Shown piece by piece: positions 1 to 7,896 of a stretch of DNA of 19,536 bases. The notes below the pieces were generated by a model. It was given only the letters and a program-made list of their open reading frames with translations, had not been told where the DNA came from and searched no databases. A program made the position numbers and the translations under genes. The first letter of the stretch is position 1. Each line of letters begins with the position of its first letter. Origin of the DNA: Pseudomonadota bacterium (GTDB taxonomy: Bacteria; Pseudomonadota; Gammaproteobacteria; Burkholderiales; Burkholderiaceae_D); contig JAEWEK010000369.1 in assembly GCA_023389425.1 (NCBI GenBank), positions 1 to 19,536 on the forward strand. The letters are read 5' to 3'.

Positions 1-99
1 GTTGTAGACCTCGCGCGCCGCGGCGGGCGCGAGGCCGACGGACCACGCGAACAGGACCGCGAGTGCGAGTGGGGCCAAATGGGGGAGTCGTGGGTTCAT
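1..99 (-). CDS. N-terminal fragment of a secreted protein (signal peptide only)
   Basis: The window cuts this gene after 33 codons, read leftward from an ATG at 99-97. The visible residues are a classic Sec signal peptide: a short Asn/Arg-containing start, a hydrophobic Leu/Ala/Val core, and an Ala-rich end (PAAA at residues 25-28) followed by REVYN. A good sigma70-like promoter lies 42-70 bp upstream of the start codon, which supports the gene being real. No strong ribosome binding site is visible. The family cannot be named from this fragment. A mature N-terminus beginning near R-E-V-Y-N would suit a secreted glycoside hydrolase such as a GH2 enzyme, but that is only a guess from the context. 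The gene diverges from the TonB receptor and probably belongs to the same locus. Confidence 0.6.
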   Translation of the reverse strand, partial: MNPRLPHLAPLALAVLFAWSVGLAPAAAREVYN

Positions 100-140
100 G
101 GAAGGGGTGGCGACAGCCTGATTGTTGAGTTAGCCGAACG

Positions 141-169
141 ATGCTATGCAAGCCTTGCGCCCCAGTCAA
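141..169 (-). promoter_or_regulatory. sigma70-like promoter of the left-edge secreted protein
   Basis: On the minus strand TTGACT (169-164) is followed by a 17-bp spacer and TAGCAT (146-141), a 5/6 and a 4/6 match to the consensus at ideal spacing. The implied leader is about 35 nt. The spacer carries a small inverted repeat, GCAAG-C-CTTGC (148-158), which might be an operator. The same -10 hexamer and 17-bp spacing recur in the GH28 promoter at 7897-7925. Confidence 0.55.
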
Positions 170-319
170 CGCAAGCGCCGTTTTAATCATCCGCTTGAGC
201 GAAACCGATTGCGGCGCGCCGGCGATCTCATTCGAAATCGCTCAGTTCGCTGAGCAAAACAACAAGAACGGACGCCAAAACGCGGGTTTTGAGCATCTTC
301 GTGATTGATTGCATTCGAG

Positions 320-351
320 CATGCCACACGGCTGGCATGGAGCAATACACT
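320..351 (+). promoter_or_regulatory. candidate operator/promoter of the TonB receptor
   Basis: A perfect inverted repeat, CATGCCA-N6-TGGCATG (320-339), lies 6 bp upstream of a -10-like TACACT (346-351). No good -35 hexamer stands at the right distance (GCCACA at 17 bp), so the repeat covers the place where the -35 contact would be. This layout fits control by a dimeric regulator, for example a LacI-type protein as is usual for sugar-linked TonB receptors. No such regulator gene lies in the window. The implied leader is about 70 nt. Confidence 0.35.
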
Positions 352-429
352 TTCCCAACGAACTGCCCAATCAGGGCACGGACCCCGGTCCGGATAACAG
401 GTCGATACCGACCAAGAATGGAGACAGGT

Positions 430-3400
430 ATGAGAGAAATGGAACAACGCATCCGCCTCAAGCGCTTGAGCTACGCCGTGTCGCTGGCGCTTGCATCCCT
501 GGTAGCCACCAATGCCGCACTGGCGCAGGACGCGGCGGCGCAAAGCGCCCCGGCGCAGCAGAACAGCCCGGCCGGCCAGGCTCCGTCCGGCGCGGCGCAG
601 GCGGCGGATGGCGCGCCGATCACCACCGTGGTGGTGAGCACGCGCCGCTCGCAGCAGTCAAGTATCGAACGCAAGAAGAACGCAGACACGGCGATCGACT
701 CGATCGTGGCCGAAGACGTCGGCTCCCTGCCCGACCGTAACATCGGCGAGGCGATTTCGCGCATGTCCGGCGTCGCGCTGGACCGCGGCGACTTCGGCGA
801 GGGCGTCACCGTGGCCGTGCGCGGCAACAGCCCGGACCTGACCCGCGTCGAGATCGACGGCCAGGCTGTACAGTCCGCCAACAACACCGGCAGCAGCGGC
901 CGCGCCACCGAATTTCGCCAACTGTCGGCCGACCTGATCAAGAGCGTGGACGTGGTCAAAGGCTCGACCGCCGACATGGTCGAGGGTTCGCTGGGTGGCG
1001 GCATCGTCATCAAGACCCGCACCGGCCTCGACTTCAAGGAGCCGTTCCTCTCGGTGCGCGTGGCCGGAACCAACAACAACCTGAACAAGAAATGGGAACC
1101 TGACACCAACGTCATCGCTTCCCGCAAGTTCATGGACGACCGCCTCGGCGTGATCCTGAACGCGTCCAAGTCGACCCTGGCCAACGAACAGCACCAAATG
1201 CAGGTCGCGACCAGCTCGGCGCAAGGCTACGCCCGCGCGATCGACTTCGACAATTCGCCGGACAAGACCTTCACCTTCAATCCGAGTACGCTGAGCATGG
1301 ACGATCCGGCATCGACCCAGCCGGTCGGCACCTCGGTCGGATCGATCGGCATCTACCCGTACACCACCGGCACCGGCAGCTACTCGACCCATTCGCCGCT
1401 CGAAATCCTGACCCTGTCGGCGGCGGCCAAGACCAAGGCCGACTGCTATGCGGCCTTCCCGCAACTGGCCACCACCGACGCCTCGCTGAAAAACCTGAGC
1501 TCGGGCAACCGCACCACCGTGGTGAACGCCCGCCAGAACGAGCTCATTACCTGCCTGAACCAGTGGAATGACTACACCCCGTCGCTGATTCGCAACCGCA
1601 TCACGCGCGAGCTCGACAAGCGCCAGGACCTCGACCTGCGCGCCGACTTCAAGGTCAACAATGAGCTGACGGTGTACGTCAAGGGCAGCTACTCGAAACG
1701 CGCCACCGAGACCAACACCTCGTACCTGAACCTGGACGGCATGAACACCAACGTGTCGAAGACCTTTGTCGATACGAACGGCGTGCGCACCGTCGCACCG
1801 GGGGCCGCCGGCTACTACCTGTACCCGGGCAATCCGAGCTACGTGAGCGGCGTGCCGACCAAGGGCGCGGTCGTCAACGTGGACCCGTCGAGCGTGCAGG
1901 TGGACGCCAGCCATCACGTGACCAGCTTTACCTTCACCAACGGCAGCGCCGGCATCGACCAGATATTCAAGCACGACACGACCATCACCAACTACTTCCA
2001 GACCGGCGGCAGCTGGCGCCACGGTCCGCTGTCGGCGGAAGTGCTGGTCGGGGATGCCCGCTCGCGCTACACCTACGAAAGCTTCCGCACCTCGTTCAGC
2101 GCCAACTACGGTTCCGCGACGATGAGCGTGCAGCCGAATGGCCTGTGGTCCTACACTTTCCCGGCGGGCACCAACTTCAACCTGTACAACGCGGCCAACT
2201 ACGTGACGCTCGCGCAGCCGGACAAGTCGAGCGCCGCCTCCGCCGGCGGTACCTACATCAATGCCGTGCCGGCCTACACCCAGGCCCAACAGCCGATGCT
2301 GACCAATTCGCAGCCGCAGCTGACCTACGATCCCAAGGTGGTCAACACCGAGGAACGCACCGCCAAGCTGGACTTGAAGTGGAACCTGCCGGACAGCGTC
2401 CCCTTCCTGACCCGCATCAAGTCCGGCTTCAATTTCCGTGACACCCGCTTCGATTCCTGGGGCGGCGGCGGCTATACCCAGAACACGAGCCCGGCCAATT
2501 ACGTGAACACCGCCCTTGTCCGCAGCACCCTGGTGGGCTGCCAGGACACCGCCGGCTCGCTCGGCGCGGGCGGCAACAAGTGCCAGTTCGGCTACGTGCC
2601 AAGCAACCGCTACGACAGCCAGCAGTCGGGCACGGTCACCGTGACGCCGCAACAGCTGCAGGACATGATCGCCCAGTCCCTCTCGGGCGACATGACCAAT
2701 ACCTCGCTGTTCAGCGGCGCCAAGGGCCAGTTCGGCGGTGCGGCGACCAATTGGCCGAACATCGACGTCCAGAAGCTGTTCGCCCTGACCGGTGCGCCGA
2801 ACTTCAACATGAACTGCGTCTATAGCTGCGTCGGCACCGACGGCAAGACCTATGCGCAGCCGGTGACGAGGATGAGCGAGCGCTCCGAGGCGCTGTACCT
2901 GATGGGTCAATACAATATCGACCGCTTCCCGTTCACCAAGCGCGCGCTGCCGTTCGGCTGGGAGATCGACGGCAACATCGGCTACCGCTATATCCGCACC
3001 AAGGTGCACGGCGTCGGCAACATGGCTTTCGAGTCGATCACGCGGACCGCGTCCTTCGATCCGGCCAACCCGAACGCGCCGGGCGGCATCAACGACGTCA
3101 CCATTTCGACCAATACCGCGGTGGACGCCACCACGCATGACTTCCTGCCGATCTATAACGCGGCGATGTGGGTCGTGCCGGACCAGGTCGTGGTGCGCTA
3201 CAACCGCGCCCGCACGGTCGCCCGTCCGCCGGTCACGCGCATGCTGCCTTCGGGCCTGTGCCGCTACGACGAGCGCATCGATCTCGAGGGAACCCAGACT
3301 TGCACCAAGACCGTGGGCAACCCGGCCCTGCAGGCCCAGCGGAACCTGAACCAGAACTGGAGCGTGGAGTACTATCCGAACAAGGATACCTCGTTCAACC

Positions 3401-4110
3401 TGTCCTACTTCAAGCAGAAGGGCATCGTCGGTGCCTCGCTGGTGCAGACCGTCAATGGCACGCTGGGCCTGCAGCTGGTCGATCCGACCACCGGCAAGGT
3501 GCTGACCGACCTGCCGTTCTCCTTCCCGACCTACGAGAACGGTGTTCCGACCACCCGCACCGGCTATGAGTTTGGCGTCAAGACCGCCTTCTTCTTCCTG
3601 CCGTGGAAACTGAAGTACTTCGGCTTCGACGGCAACTACACGAAGCTGGGCTCGGTCACCTCGACCCAGAACATCGTGGACCTGCTGTCGGGCACCCCGA
3701 TGCCGCCGCTGCGCGAATCGAAGTTCCAGTACAACTGGGCACTCTGGTACGACGACGGCCGTTTCCAGGCGCGCGTCGCGGTACAGGGCGTGGCCAGCTA
3801 CTTCAACAATATCGCGGGTTCGAGCAGTAACTACATCAACAACTATCCGAACGCCAGCGGCAACGCCCGTCCGCCGTCGTACAACCCGGGTTCGCCGAAC
3901 TTCAAGGATGCGACGCGCTACATCGATGCCAAGATCTCCTACCGGGTCTCGCGCAACTTTGAAGTGTTCGCCGAAGGCCGCAACCTGGGCAATGCGACCA
4001 CCAGCAACAGCCAGGGCTCCTACGTGCCGTTCGCGAATGGCACCCCGAGCATCTTGGACTACAGCTATTCCGGCCGCAGGATCATGCTCGGCGTGAACTA
4101 CCGCATGTAA
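430..4110 (+). CDS. TonB-dependent outer-membrane receptor, Xanthomonas/Caulobacter type
   Basis: This 1226-residue protein is an energised outer-membrane importer, here probably for an oligosaccharide. The start at 430 is chosen because GGAGAC (420-425) lies 4 nt upstream and a signal peptide follows at once (residues 1-32, ending ALA-Q). A flexible Ala/Gln/Pro linker runs to about 63, then a TonB-box-like ITTVVV (64-69). The plug domain (about 75-195) has the family signature: KNADTAIDSI, EDVGSLPDRNIGEAISR, RGNSPDLTRVEIDGQ. The rest is a 22-stranded-barrel-type region. It contains the late RPPVTRMLPSG and GNPALQAQRNLNQNWSVEYY motifs of the TIGR01782-like family. Cysteine pairs around 2535-2585 and 2815-2830 suggest disulfide-bonded outer loops. 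It ends GVNYRM, with Met rather than the usual aromatic last residue. It is a single-gene unit closed by a terminator. The substrate is inferred only from its neighbours. Confidence 0.95.
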   Translation: MREMEQRIRLKRLSYAVSLALASLVATNAALAQDAAAQSAPAQQNSPAGQAPSGAAQAADGAPITTVVVSTRRSQQSSIERKKNADTAIDSIVAEDVGSLPDRNIGEAISRMSGVALDRGDFGEGVTVAVRGNSPDLTRVEIDGQAVQSANNTGSSGRATEFRQLSADLIKSVDVVKGSTADMVEGSLGGGIVIKTRTGLDFKEPFLSVRVAGTNNNLNKKWEPDTNVIASRKFMDDRLGVILNASKSTLANEQHQMQVATSSAQGYARAIDFDNSPDKTFTFNPSTLSMDDPASTQPVGTSVGSIGIYPYTTGTGSYSTHSPLEILTLSAAAKTKADCYAAFPQLATTDASLKNLSSGNRTTVVNARQNELITCLNQWNDYTPSLIRNRITRELDKRQDLDLRADFKVNNELTVYVKGSYSKRATETNTSYLNLDGMNTNVSKTFVDTNGVRTVAPGAAGYYLYPGNPSYVSGVPTKGAVVNVDPSSVQVDASHHVTSFTFTNGSAGIDQIFKHDTTITNYFQTGGSWRHGPLSAEVLVGDARSRYTYESFRTSFSANYGSATMSVQPNGLWSYTFPAGTNFNLYNAANYVTLAQPDKSSAASAGGTYINAVPAYTQAQQPMLTNSQPQLTYDPKVVNTEERTAKLDLKWNLPDSVPFLTRIKSGFNFRDTRFDSWGGGGYTQNTSPANYVNTALVRSTLVGCQDTAGSLGAGGNKCQFGYVPSNRYDSQQSGTVTVTPQQLQDMIAQSLSGDMTNTSLFSGAKGQFGGAATNWPNIDVQKLFALTGAPNFNMNCVYSCVGTDGKTYAQPVTRMSERSEALYLMGQYNIDRFPFTKRALPFGWEIDGNIGYRYIRTKVHGVGNMAFESITRTASFDPANPNAPGGINDVTISTNTAVDATTHDFLPIYNAAMWVVPDQVVVRYNRARTVARPPVTRMLPSGLCRYDERIDLEGTQTCTKTVGNPALQAQRNLNQNWSVEYYPNKDTSFNLSYFKQKGIVGASLVQTVNGTLGLQLVDPTTGKVLTDLPFSFPTYENGVPTTRTGYEFGVKTAFFFLPWKLKYFGFDGNYTKLGSVTSTQNIVDLLSGTPMPPLRESKFQYNWALWYDDGRFQARVAVQGVASYFNNIAGSSSNYINNYPNASGNARPPSYNPGSPNFKDATRYIDAKISYRVSRNFEVFAEGRNLGNATTSNSQGSYVPFANGTPSILDYSYSGRRIMLGVNYRM

Positions 4111-4132
4111 GCAATAGCGCGGGAATCCCATC

Positions 4133-4163
4133 GAGAACGGCCTGGCGACAGGCCGTTCTCTTT
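4133..4163 (+). terminator. rho-independent terminator of the TonB receptor
   Basis: A perfect 12-bp stem, GAGAACGGCCTG (4133-4144) paired with CAGGCCGTTCTC (4149-4160), is closed by a GCGA loop of the GNRA type. It begins 22 bp after the receptor stop. Only three T residues follow before the repeat element at 4164 begins. Further T residues (4341-4345) now lie on the far side of that element. Confidence 0.8.
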
Positions 4164-4337
4164 GGCGCTGTCTGCGTTAAGTGTAGAAAGTGATTCGTCG
4201 TTCCGGCGGAGGCCGGAACCCATGCTGAGTGTGCGTGCATGCAGCTCTCGCCGCAGCCGCGATCCAATATGCTCAGCATGGATCCCGGCCTGCACCGGGA
4301 CGACGGGCTTAAGTCAACACTTAATGCAGACAGCGCC
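4164..4337. mobile_element. 174-bp MITE-like / REP-type inverted-repeat element
   Basis: The element has 21-bp terminal inverted repeats with one mismatch, 4164-4184 (starting GGCGCTGTCTGC) and 4317-4337. Inside are two more nested arms of about 34 bp around 4196-4229 and 4272-4305. They share CATGCTGAG/CTCAGCATG, and each can form its own hairpin, such as GTTCCGGC-GGAG-GCCGGAAC (4200-4219). The flanks TTCTCTTT (4156-4163) and TTCTTTTT (4338-4345) match at 7 of 8 positions and may be a target duplication, though T-rich sequence makes this uncertain. It encodes nothing; the open frame across it resembles the spurious proteins often predicted from such repeats. No second copy was seen in the window. 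Confidence 0.7.
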
Positions 4338-4363
4338 TTCTTTTTACGGTGATAAGGATGTAT

Positions 4364-5260
4364 ATGAAAGCCCGACTTGCGGCCCTGCTTTTGTTCCCGC
4401 CCGCGTGCGCAACGGCTGCCGACCGCTTCGACATCGCGATCACGGTCGACGACCTGCCGGCGCATGGCAAGCTGCCGCCGGGGATGACGCGGCTCGGCAT
4501 CGCCCAATCCTATCTGCGCACGCTGCAGGAACACGGCGTGCCCGAGGCCTACGGTTTCGTCAATGCTTCCAAGCTGGCGCAGGATCCGGACGGCGCGGCC
4601 GTATTGGACGCATGGCGCAGCGCCGGCTACCCGCTCGGCAATCACGCGTCGACCCACATGAACCTCGGGCGCGCGCCGTCGCTGGAAGCGTGGGAAGCCG
4701 ACGTGGTGGCCAGCGAAGCCGCCGTCGCCGAACGCATGCAGGGCTCCGACTGGCACTACCTGCGCTTCCCCAACCTCGCCGTCGGCGATGGCGAACGCCG
4801 CGACGGCGCCTTCGCATGGCTCAAGGCGCGCGGCTATCGCGTGGCCGACGTCAGCGTCGCTTTCGGCGACTGGACCTACACCGACGCCTACGCGCGCTGC
4901 GTGGCCCGCGGCGACACGGCGGCCATCGATGCGATGAAGGCGCATTACCTGAAAGGCGTGGACGAAGGAATCGTCCAGATGAAGGCGACTTCACGGCAGG
5001 TGTACGACCGCGTCATCCCGCAAGTGCTGCTGACGCACATCGGCGCTTTCGCGGCGCACATGCTGCCGGAGGTGATGAAGCGGCTGGATGCCGCCGGCGC
5101 ACATTACGTGACGCTCGCGCAGGCCGAGGCGGACGCGGCCTACCAGGAAGCCGGCGGCGGCAGCCTGCTGGCCCGTGCCGCCAAAAGCCGCGGCATCAGG
5201 ATCGTCACGGCCGCAAGCGAAGCTGCGGCCGCCCTCGACATCAAGAAGCTATGCCAATGA
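4364..5260 (+). CDS. secreted polysaccharide deacetylase, CE4/NodB family
   Basis: This 298-residue exported metal-dependent esterase of the NodB-homology type would remove N- or O-acetyl groups from a polysaccharide. The start at 4364 is preferred over in-frame GTG 4349 and ATG 4358 because AAGG (4354-4357) is 6 nt upstream and a signal peptide follows (residues 1-19, ATAA-D). The CE4 motifs are all visible: TVDD (28-30; D29 and D30 as catalytic base and metal ligand), H94-x3-H98 (metal ligands), LRFPN (133-137), FGDW (167-170) and LLTHIG (H225). The Phe of the usual TFDD is Val here. It overlaps the next gene by ATGA, so the two esterases are translationally coupled. The substrate is unknown; plant polysaccharide is inferred from context, and peptidoglycan or chitin fragments are alternatives. 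Confidence 0.88.
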   Translation: MKARLAALLLFPPACATAADRFDIAITVDDLPAHGKLPPGMTRLGIAQSYLRTLQEHGVPEAYGFVNASKLAQDPDGAAVLDAWRSAGYPLGNHASTHMNLGRAPSLEAWEADVVASEAAVAERMQGSDWHYLRFPNLAVGDGERRDGAFAWLKARGYRVADVSVAFGDWTYTDAYARCVARGDTAAIDAMKAHYLKGVDEGIVQMKATSRQVYDRVIPQVLLTHIGAFAAHMLPEVMKRLDAAGAHYVTLAQAEADAAYQEAGGGSLLARAAKSRGIRIVTAASEAAAALDIKKLCQ

Positions 5261-6522
5261 ACCGGCTCATGAAACCGTACCCGCGTCTTGCCCGCGGCGT
5301 GCTCGCCGCGACGATCTGCGGCGCCAGCCTGTCCGCGCTGGCCGCGCAAGCGGGCCAGTGGGCCGCCAGCTGGGGGACCGCGCTGGTTCCGGCCAGCGCC
5401 AAGGCCGCGCTGCACGACGACGAGCGCGCCGATGTCACGCTGCGCCAGGTGGTGCGGCTGTCGCTTGGCGGCCAGGCACTGCGCGTCAAGGTCAGCAACC
5501 TGTATGGCAGCGAGCCGCTCGTGATCGGCGCCGCGACGGTGGCAAACGGCGCCGCGGGCAGTCCCGCGCTGGCAGGCCAGCCCACGCTGCTGCATTTTGG
5601 CGGCGCGCGCGGCATCACGCTGGCGCCCGGCGAGGAGCTGTCGAGCGATCCGGTCGACATGCAGGTAGCCGGCGGCGCCGACCTAGCAATCTCGTTCTAC
5701 CTGAAGTCCGCGCCCGCACAGCAGAGCATCCACACCGCGGCCCATGCGACCCAGTTCATCGGCACAGGCGACCAGGCCAGCGCGCCCGGCATCGCTGCCG
5801 CGCGCCGCGTCACTTCGTGGTTCCAGCTCGCCGGTGTGGACGTGCTGCCGGCCTCGGCCGCGCCGGTCGTCGTCGCCATCGGCGACTCGATCACGGACGG
5901 CACCGGCTCGACCACCGACGGCAACGACCGCTGGACCGACGCGCTGCAGGCGCGCCTGGCGCAAGCGCATACGCCGGCCGCCGTGATCAACGCCGGCATC
6001 GGCGGCAACCGCATGCTGCGCGAAGACACCGGGCCGCCGGTCGCCACCCGTTTCGAGCGCGACGTGCTGGGGCGCGCGGGCGTCACCCACGCCGTCGTGC
6101 TGATCGGCGTGAACGATCTCGGACGCCTGCATCGCGGCAGCGGCGAAACGCCGGAAGCGCGCGCGCGGCTGCTACGGGAGTTGAAGTCGGCCTGGCACGA
6201 CCTGGTGCGGCGCGCCCATGCGCAGGGCGTGTGCGTCATCGCGGGCACCCTGACGCCCTATCGCGACAGCCGCCTGTACCGGCCGCAGCCCTACAACGAA
6301 GAGGATCGCCAGGCGCTCAACCAGTGGCTGCGCGATGCGCCGATGTTCGACGGCGTGGCGGACTTCGATGCGGCCGTGCGCGACCCGTCGGCCGAAAACA
6401 AGCTCCTGCCGGCCTTCGACATGGGCGACCACCTGCACCTGTCACCGGAAGGCTTGAGGGCGATGGCCGGCGCGCTTCCGCTCGAGCGCCTGGCGCCGTG
6501 CCCGGCCAGCGCAGACCGCTAG
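5257..6522 (+). CDS. secreted SGNH/GDSL-family esterase
   Basis: This 421-residue serine esterase is probably periplasmic or extracellular and would act on acyl groups of carbohydrates. The start at 5257 overlaps the deacetylase stop as ATGA and has AAGAAG 8 nt upstream; 5251 and 5269 are possible alternatives. A signal peptide covers roughly residues 1-30 (SALAA-Q). Residues 31-195 form an N-terminal beta-rich domain. The SGNH fold then shows all its blocks: GDS (catalytic S211), NAGIGGN (245-251), GVND (N286) and DHLH (D391, H394). Family knowledge places acetylxylan, rhamnogalacturonan and related acetylesterases in this fold, and the coupling to a CE4 enzyme supports an acetylesterase role. 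Its TAG stop shares the palindrome CTAG with the stop of the convergent GH28 gene. Confidence 0.88.
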   Translation: MNRLMKPYPRLARGVLAATICGASLSALAAQAGQWAASWGTALVPASAKAALHDDERADVTLRQVVRLSLGGQALRVKVSNLYGSEPLVIGAATVANGAAGSPALAGQPTLLHFGGARGITLAPGEELSSDPVDMQVAGGADLAISFYLKSAPAQQSIHTAAHATQFIGTGDQASAPGIAAARRVTSWFQLAGVDVLPASAAPVVVAIGDSITDGTGSTTDGNDRWTDALQARLAQAHTPAAVINAGIGGNRMLREDTGPPVATRFERDVLGRAGVTHAVVLIGVNDLGRLHRGSGETPEARARLLRELKSAWHDLVRRAHAQGVCVIAGTLTPYRDSRLYRPQPYNEEDRQALNQWLRDAPMFDGVADFDAAVRDPSAENKLLPAFDMGDHLHLSPEGLRAMAGALPLERLAPCPASADR

Positions 6523-7862
6523 CGCGCTTCCTCGACGTCGATGAAAATTTTCGCCGGGCGAGCATCCGGCGCCAGCGCCCGCACGCGCACGTCCTTGAAC
6601 GCGATGCCGCGTGCGTGGCGGACGTACATGCCGTAGGCCGGCAGCGTCTTCCCGAACATATTGAACTCCGGGTAGGCCGCTTCCTTCTCCGGCAGCTGCA
6701 GGGAGGCCGCCGCTTCGGGGCCGCCGCCCGGCAGTTCCAGCCTGATGTCGGCCAGCTCGACATGCTCGACCGGATAGCCGGGCACGCCGTTGACCATGAT
6801 GCCGGCCATGCGTACATTCTTCGCATCGACACGGCTGATCGCCACATCGCGCAGGCTGCCCGGCCTTGCGCGCGGCTGCTGGCCGGGCCGGAAGGTCTTG
6901 AGCCGCGCACCAAGGCGGATGCTGATCGGGACCGACACGCCATCCATGGTGACATCGCTGATCGACACCTTGCGCAGGTCGCCGCCATCGACGGCGTACA
7001 GCGCGATCCCGGCCATGTCGGTATTGGTGATCTGGCAGTGCGAGACGGTGATGTCCTCGAAGCCGCCATACGACTCGGTGCCGAGCTTGATCGCATTGGT
7101 GTGGCTGGACAGCTTGCAGTTGCTGGCGCTGATGCCGCGCGTCGGCGTTGCGCCGGTCGCCTTGATCACCAGCGCATCGTCGCCGCTGACCACGTCGCAG
7201 TTGCTCACGCGGATGTCCTGGCTCGAATCGATGTTCACGCCGTCGTTGTTGTGCAGCTTCTGGTCGCGCGAGCGGATGGTGACGCCGTCGACGATGGCGC
7301 CCTTCGTCTCGAAGAAGTTGAGCGTCCACGCGCCGGGATTGATCAGGTGGACATCCCTGACCACGACGTTCGAGCTGCGCACCCAGCGCAGCAGGAAGGG
7401 GCGGATCGCGTATGGCTTCTGGTTCGACGCCAGCTTGCGGCCCTGCCCGTCCACCGTGCCCGGGCCCTCGATGCCGACGTGGTCGGCGCCCACCGCCACG
7501 ATCAGCGCATGTCCCATGGGGTTGCCGCTGCCGTCGATGAAGGGATCGACGTTGCGGTAGTCGGCCGCGTTGGCGCTGCCAAGCAGGACCGCGTCCTTTT
7601 CAAGCCGCAGCGTGACATGGCTTTTCAGTTCGATGGTGCCGGTAAGGTAGCGTCCGGCCGGGAAGTCGACCACGCCACCTCCGGCTGCGGCGGTATCGTC
7701 GATTACCTTCTGGATTCTGGCCGTATTAAGCGTGACGCCGTCGCCGACCACGCCGGCCTTGCTGGCATCGACCGCGCGGCCGGCTGCGGCCAGTGCGGGC
7801 ACGACGGACAGCAGCAGGCATGCCATCGCGAACAGGACGAAAATCGGGTTTGCCTTGCGCAT
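6519..7862 (-). CDS. secreted GH28-family glycoside hydrolase (polygalacturonase/rhamnogalacturonase type)
   Basis: This 447-residue beta-helix enzyme would hydrolyse alpha-linked galacturonate in pectin. The start at 7862 is chosen over the longer frame to 8000 because GAGGG lies 7 nt upstream and a clear signal peptide follows (residues 1-26, ALAAA). The mature N-terminus shows the pectin-lyase-like pattern (DASKAGVVGDGVTLNTARIQ). GH28 catalytic positions are recognisable: NNDG (D207), the paired SGDD (D228, D229), SHT (H254) in place of the usual GHG, and AIK (K259) in place of RIK. These variants fit the rhamnogalacturonase/exo-acting branches more than classical endo-polygalacturonases. 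It has its own promoter and is divergent from udh, whose substrate it would produce. Exact linkage specificity cannot be read from sequence. Confidence 0.88.
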   Translation of the reverse strand: MRKANPIFVLFAMACLLLSVVPALAAAGRAVDASKAGVVGDGVTLNTARIQKVIDDTAAAGGGVVDFPAGRYLTGTIELKSHVTLRLEKDAVLLGSANAADYRNVDPFIDGSGNPMGHALIVAVGADHVGIEGPGTVDGQGRKLASNQKPYAIRPFLLRWVRSSNVVVRDVHLINPGAWTLNFFETKGAIVDGVTIRSRDQKLHNNDGVNIDSSQDIRVSNCDVVSGDDALVIKATGATPTRGISASNCKLSSHTNAIKLGTESYGGFEDITVSHCQITNTDMAGIALYAVDGGDLRKVSISDVTMDGVSVPISIRLGARLKTFRPGQQPRARPGSLRDVAISRVDAKNVRMAGIMVNGVPGYPVEHVELADIRLELPGGGPEAAASLQLPEKEAAYPEFNMFGKTLPAYGMYVRHARGIAFKDVRVRALAPDARPAKIFIDVEEAR

Positions 7863-7896
7863 TGCGGGGCCCTCGCTTGATCCATACAAGCGGTCG

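Larger units (their letters stand above)
100..429. other. divergent intergenic region between the secreted protein and the TonB receptor
   Basis: This 330-bp gap has no convincing gene. It holds the leftward promoter (141-169) and a small hairpin, GCTCAG-TTCG-CTGAGC (240-255). It also holds the inverted repeat CATGCCA-N6-TGGCATG (320-339). Just before the receptor start is a 5-bp-arm hairpin, GGTCG-ATAC-CGACC (400-413). The receptor frame stays open back to 289, but that extension lacks a signal peptide and a ribosome binding site, so it is treated as untranslated leader. The hairpins could shape the receptor mRNA leader; no known riboswitch fold was recognised. Confidence 0.6.

Noticed and set aside
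289..429. N-terminal extension of the TonB receptor from 289
   Set aside because: It would bury the signal peptide behind 47 residues and lacks a ribosome binding site. GGAGAC sits correctly before the ATG at 430.
658..4131. An open frame of 1157 codons on the strand opposite the TonB receptor
   Set aside because: It is the mirror of a GC-rich gene with strong codon bias. Its protein is rich in Arg, His, Val and Gly with no domain, and the plus-strand receptor explains the sequence fully.
4358..4368. GTATATGAAA at the deacetylase start as a copy of the dgoD operator half-site
   Set aside because: It is a single half-site formed by the start-codon region, with no partner arm at the right distance.
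4162..5256. Upstream extension of the SGNH frame through the repeat element
   Set aside because: The extension is made of repeat sequence and an out-of-frame reading of the deacetylase gene. The signal peptide and the ATGA overlap place the start at 5257.
5175..7880. An open frame of 901 codons on the plus strand across the SGNH and GH28 genes
   Set aside because: It runs out of frame through the SGNH gene and antisense to GH28, with an Arg-rich shadow composition. Both overlapped genes carry intact catalytic motifs.
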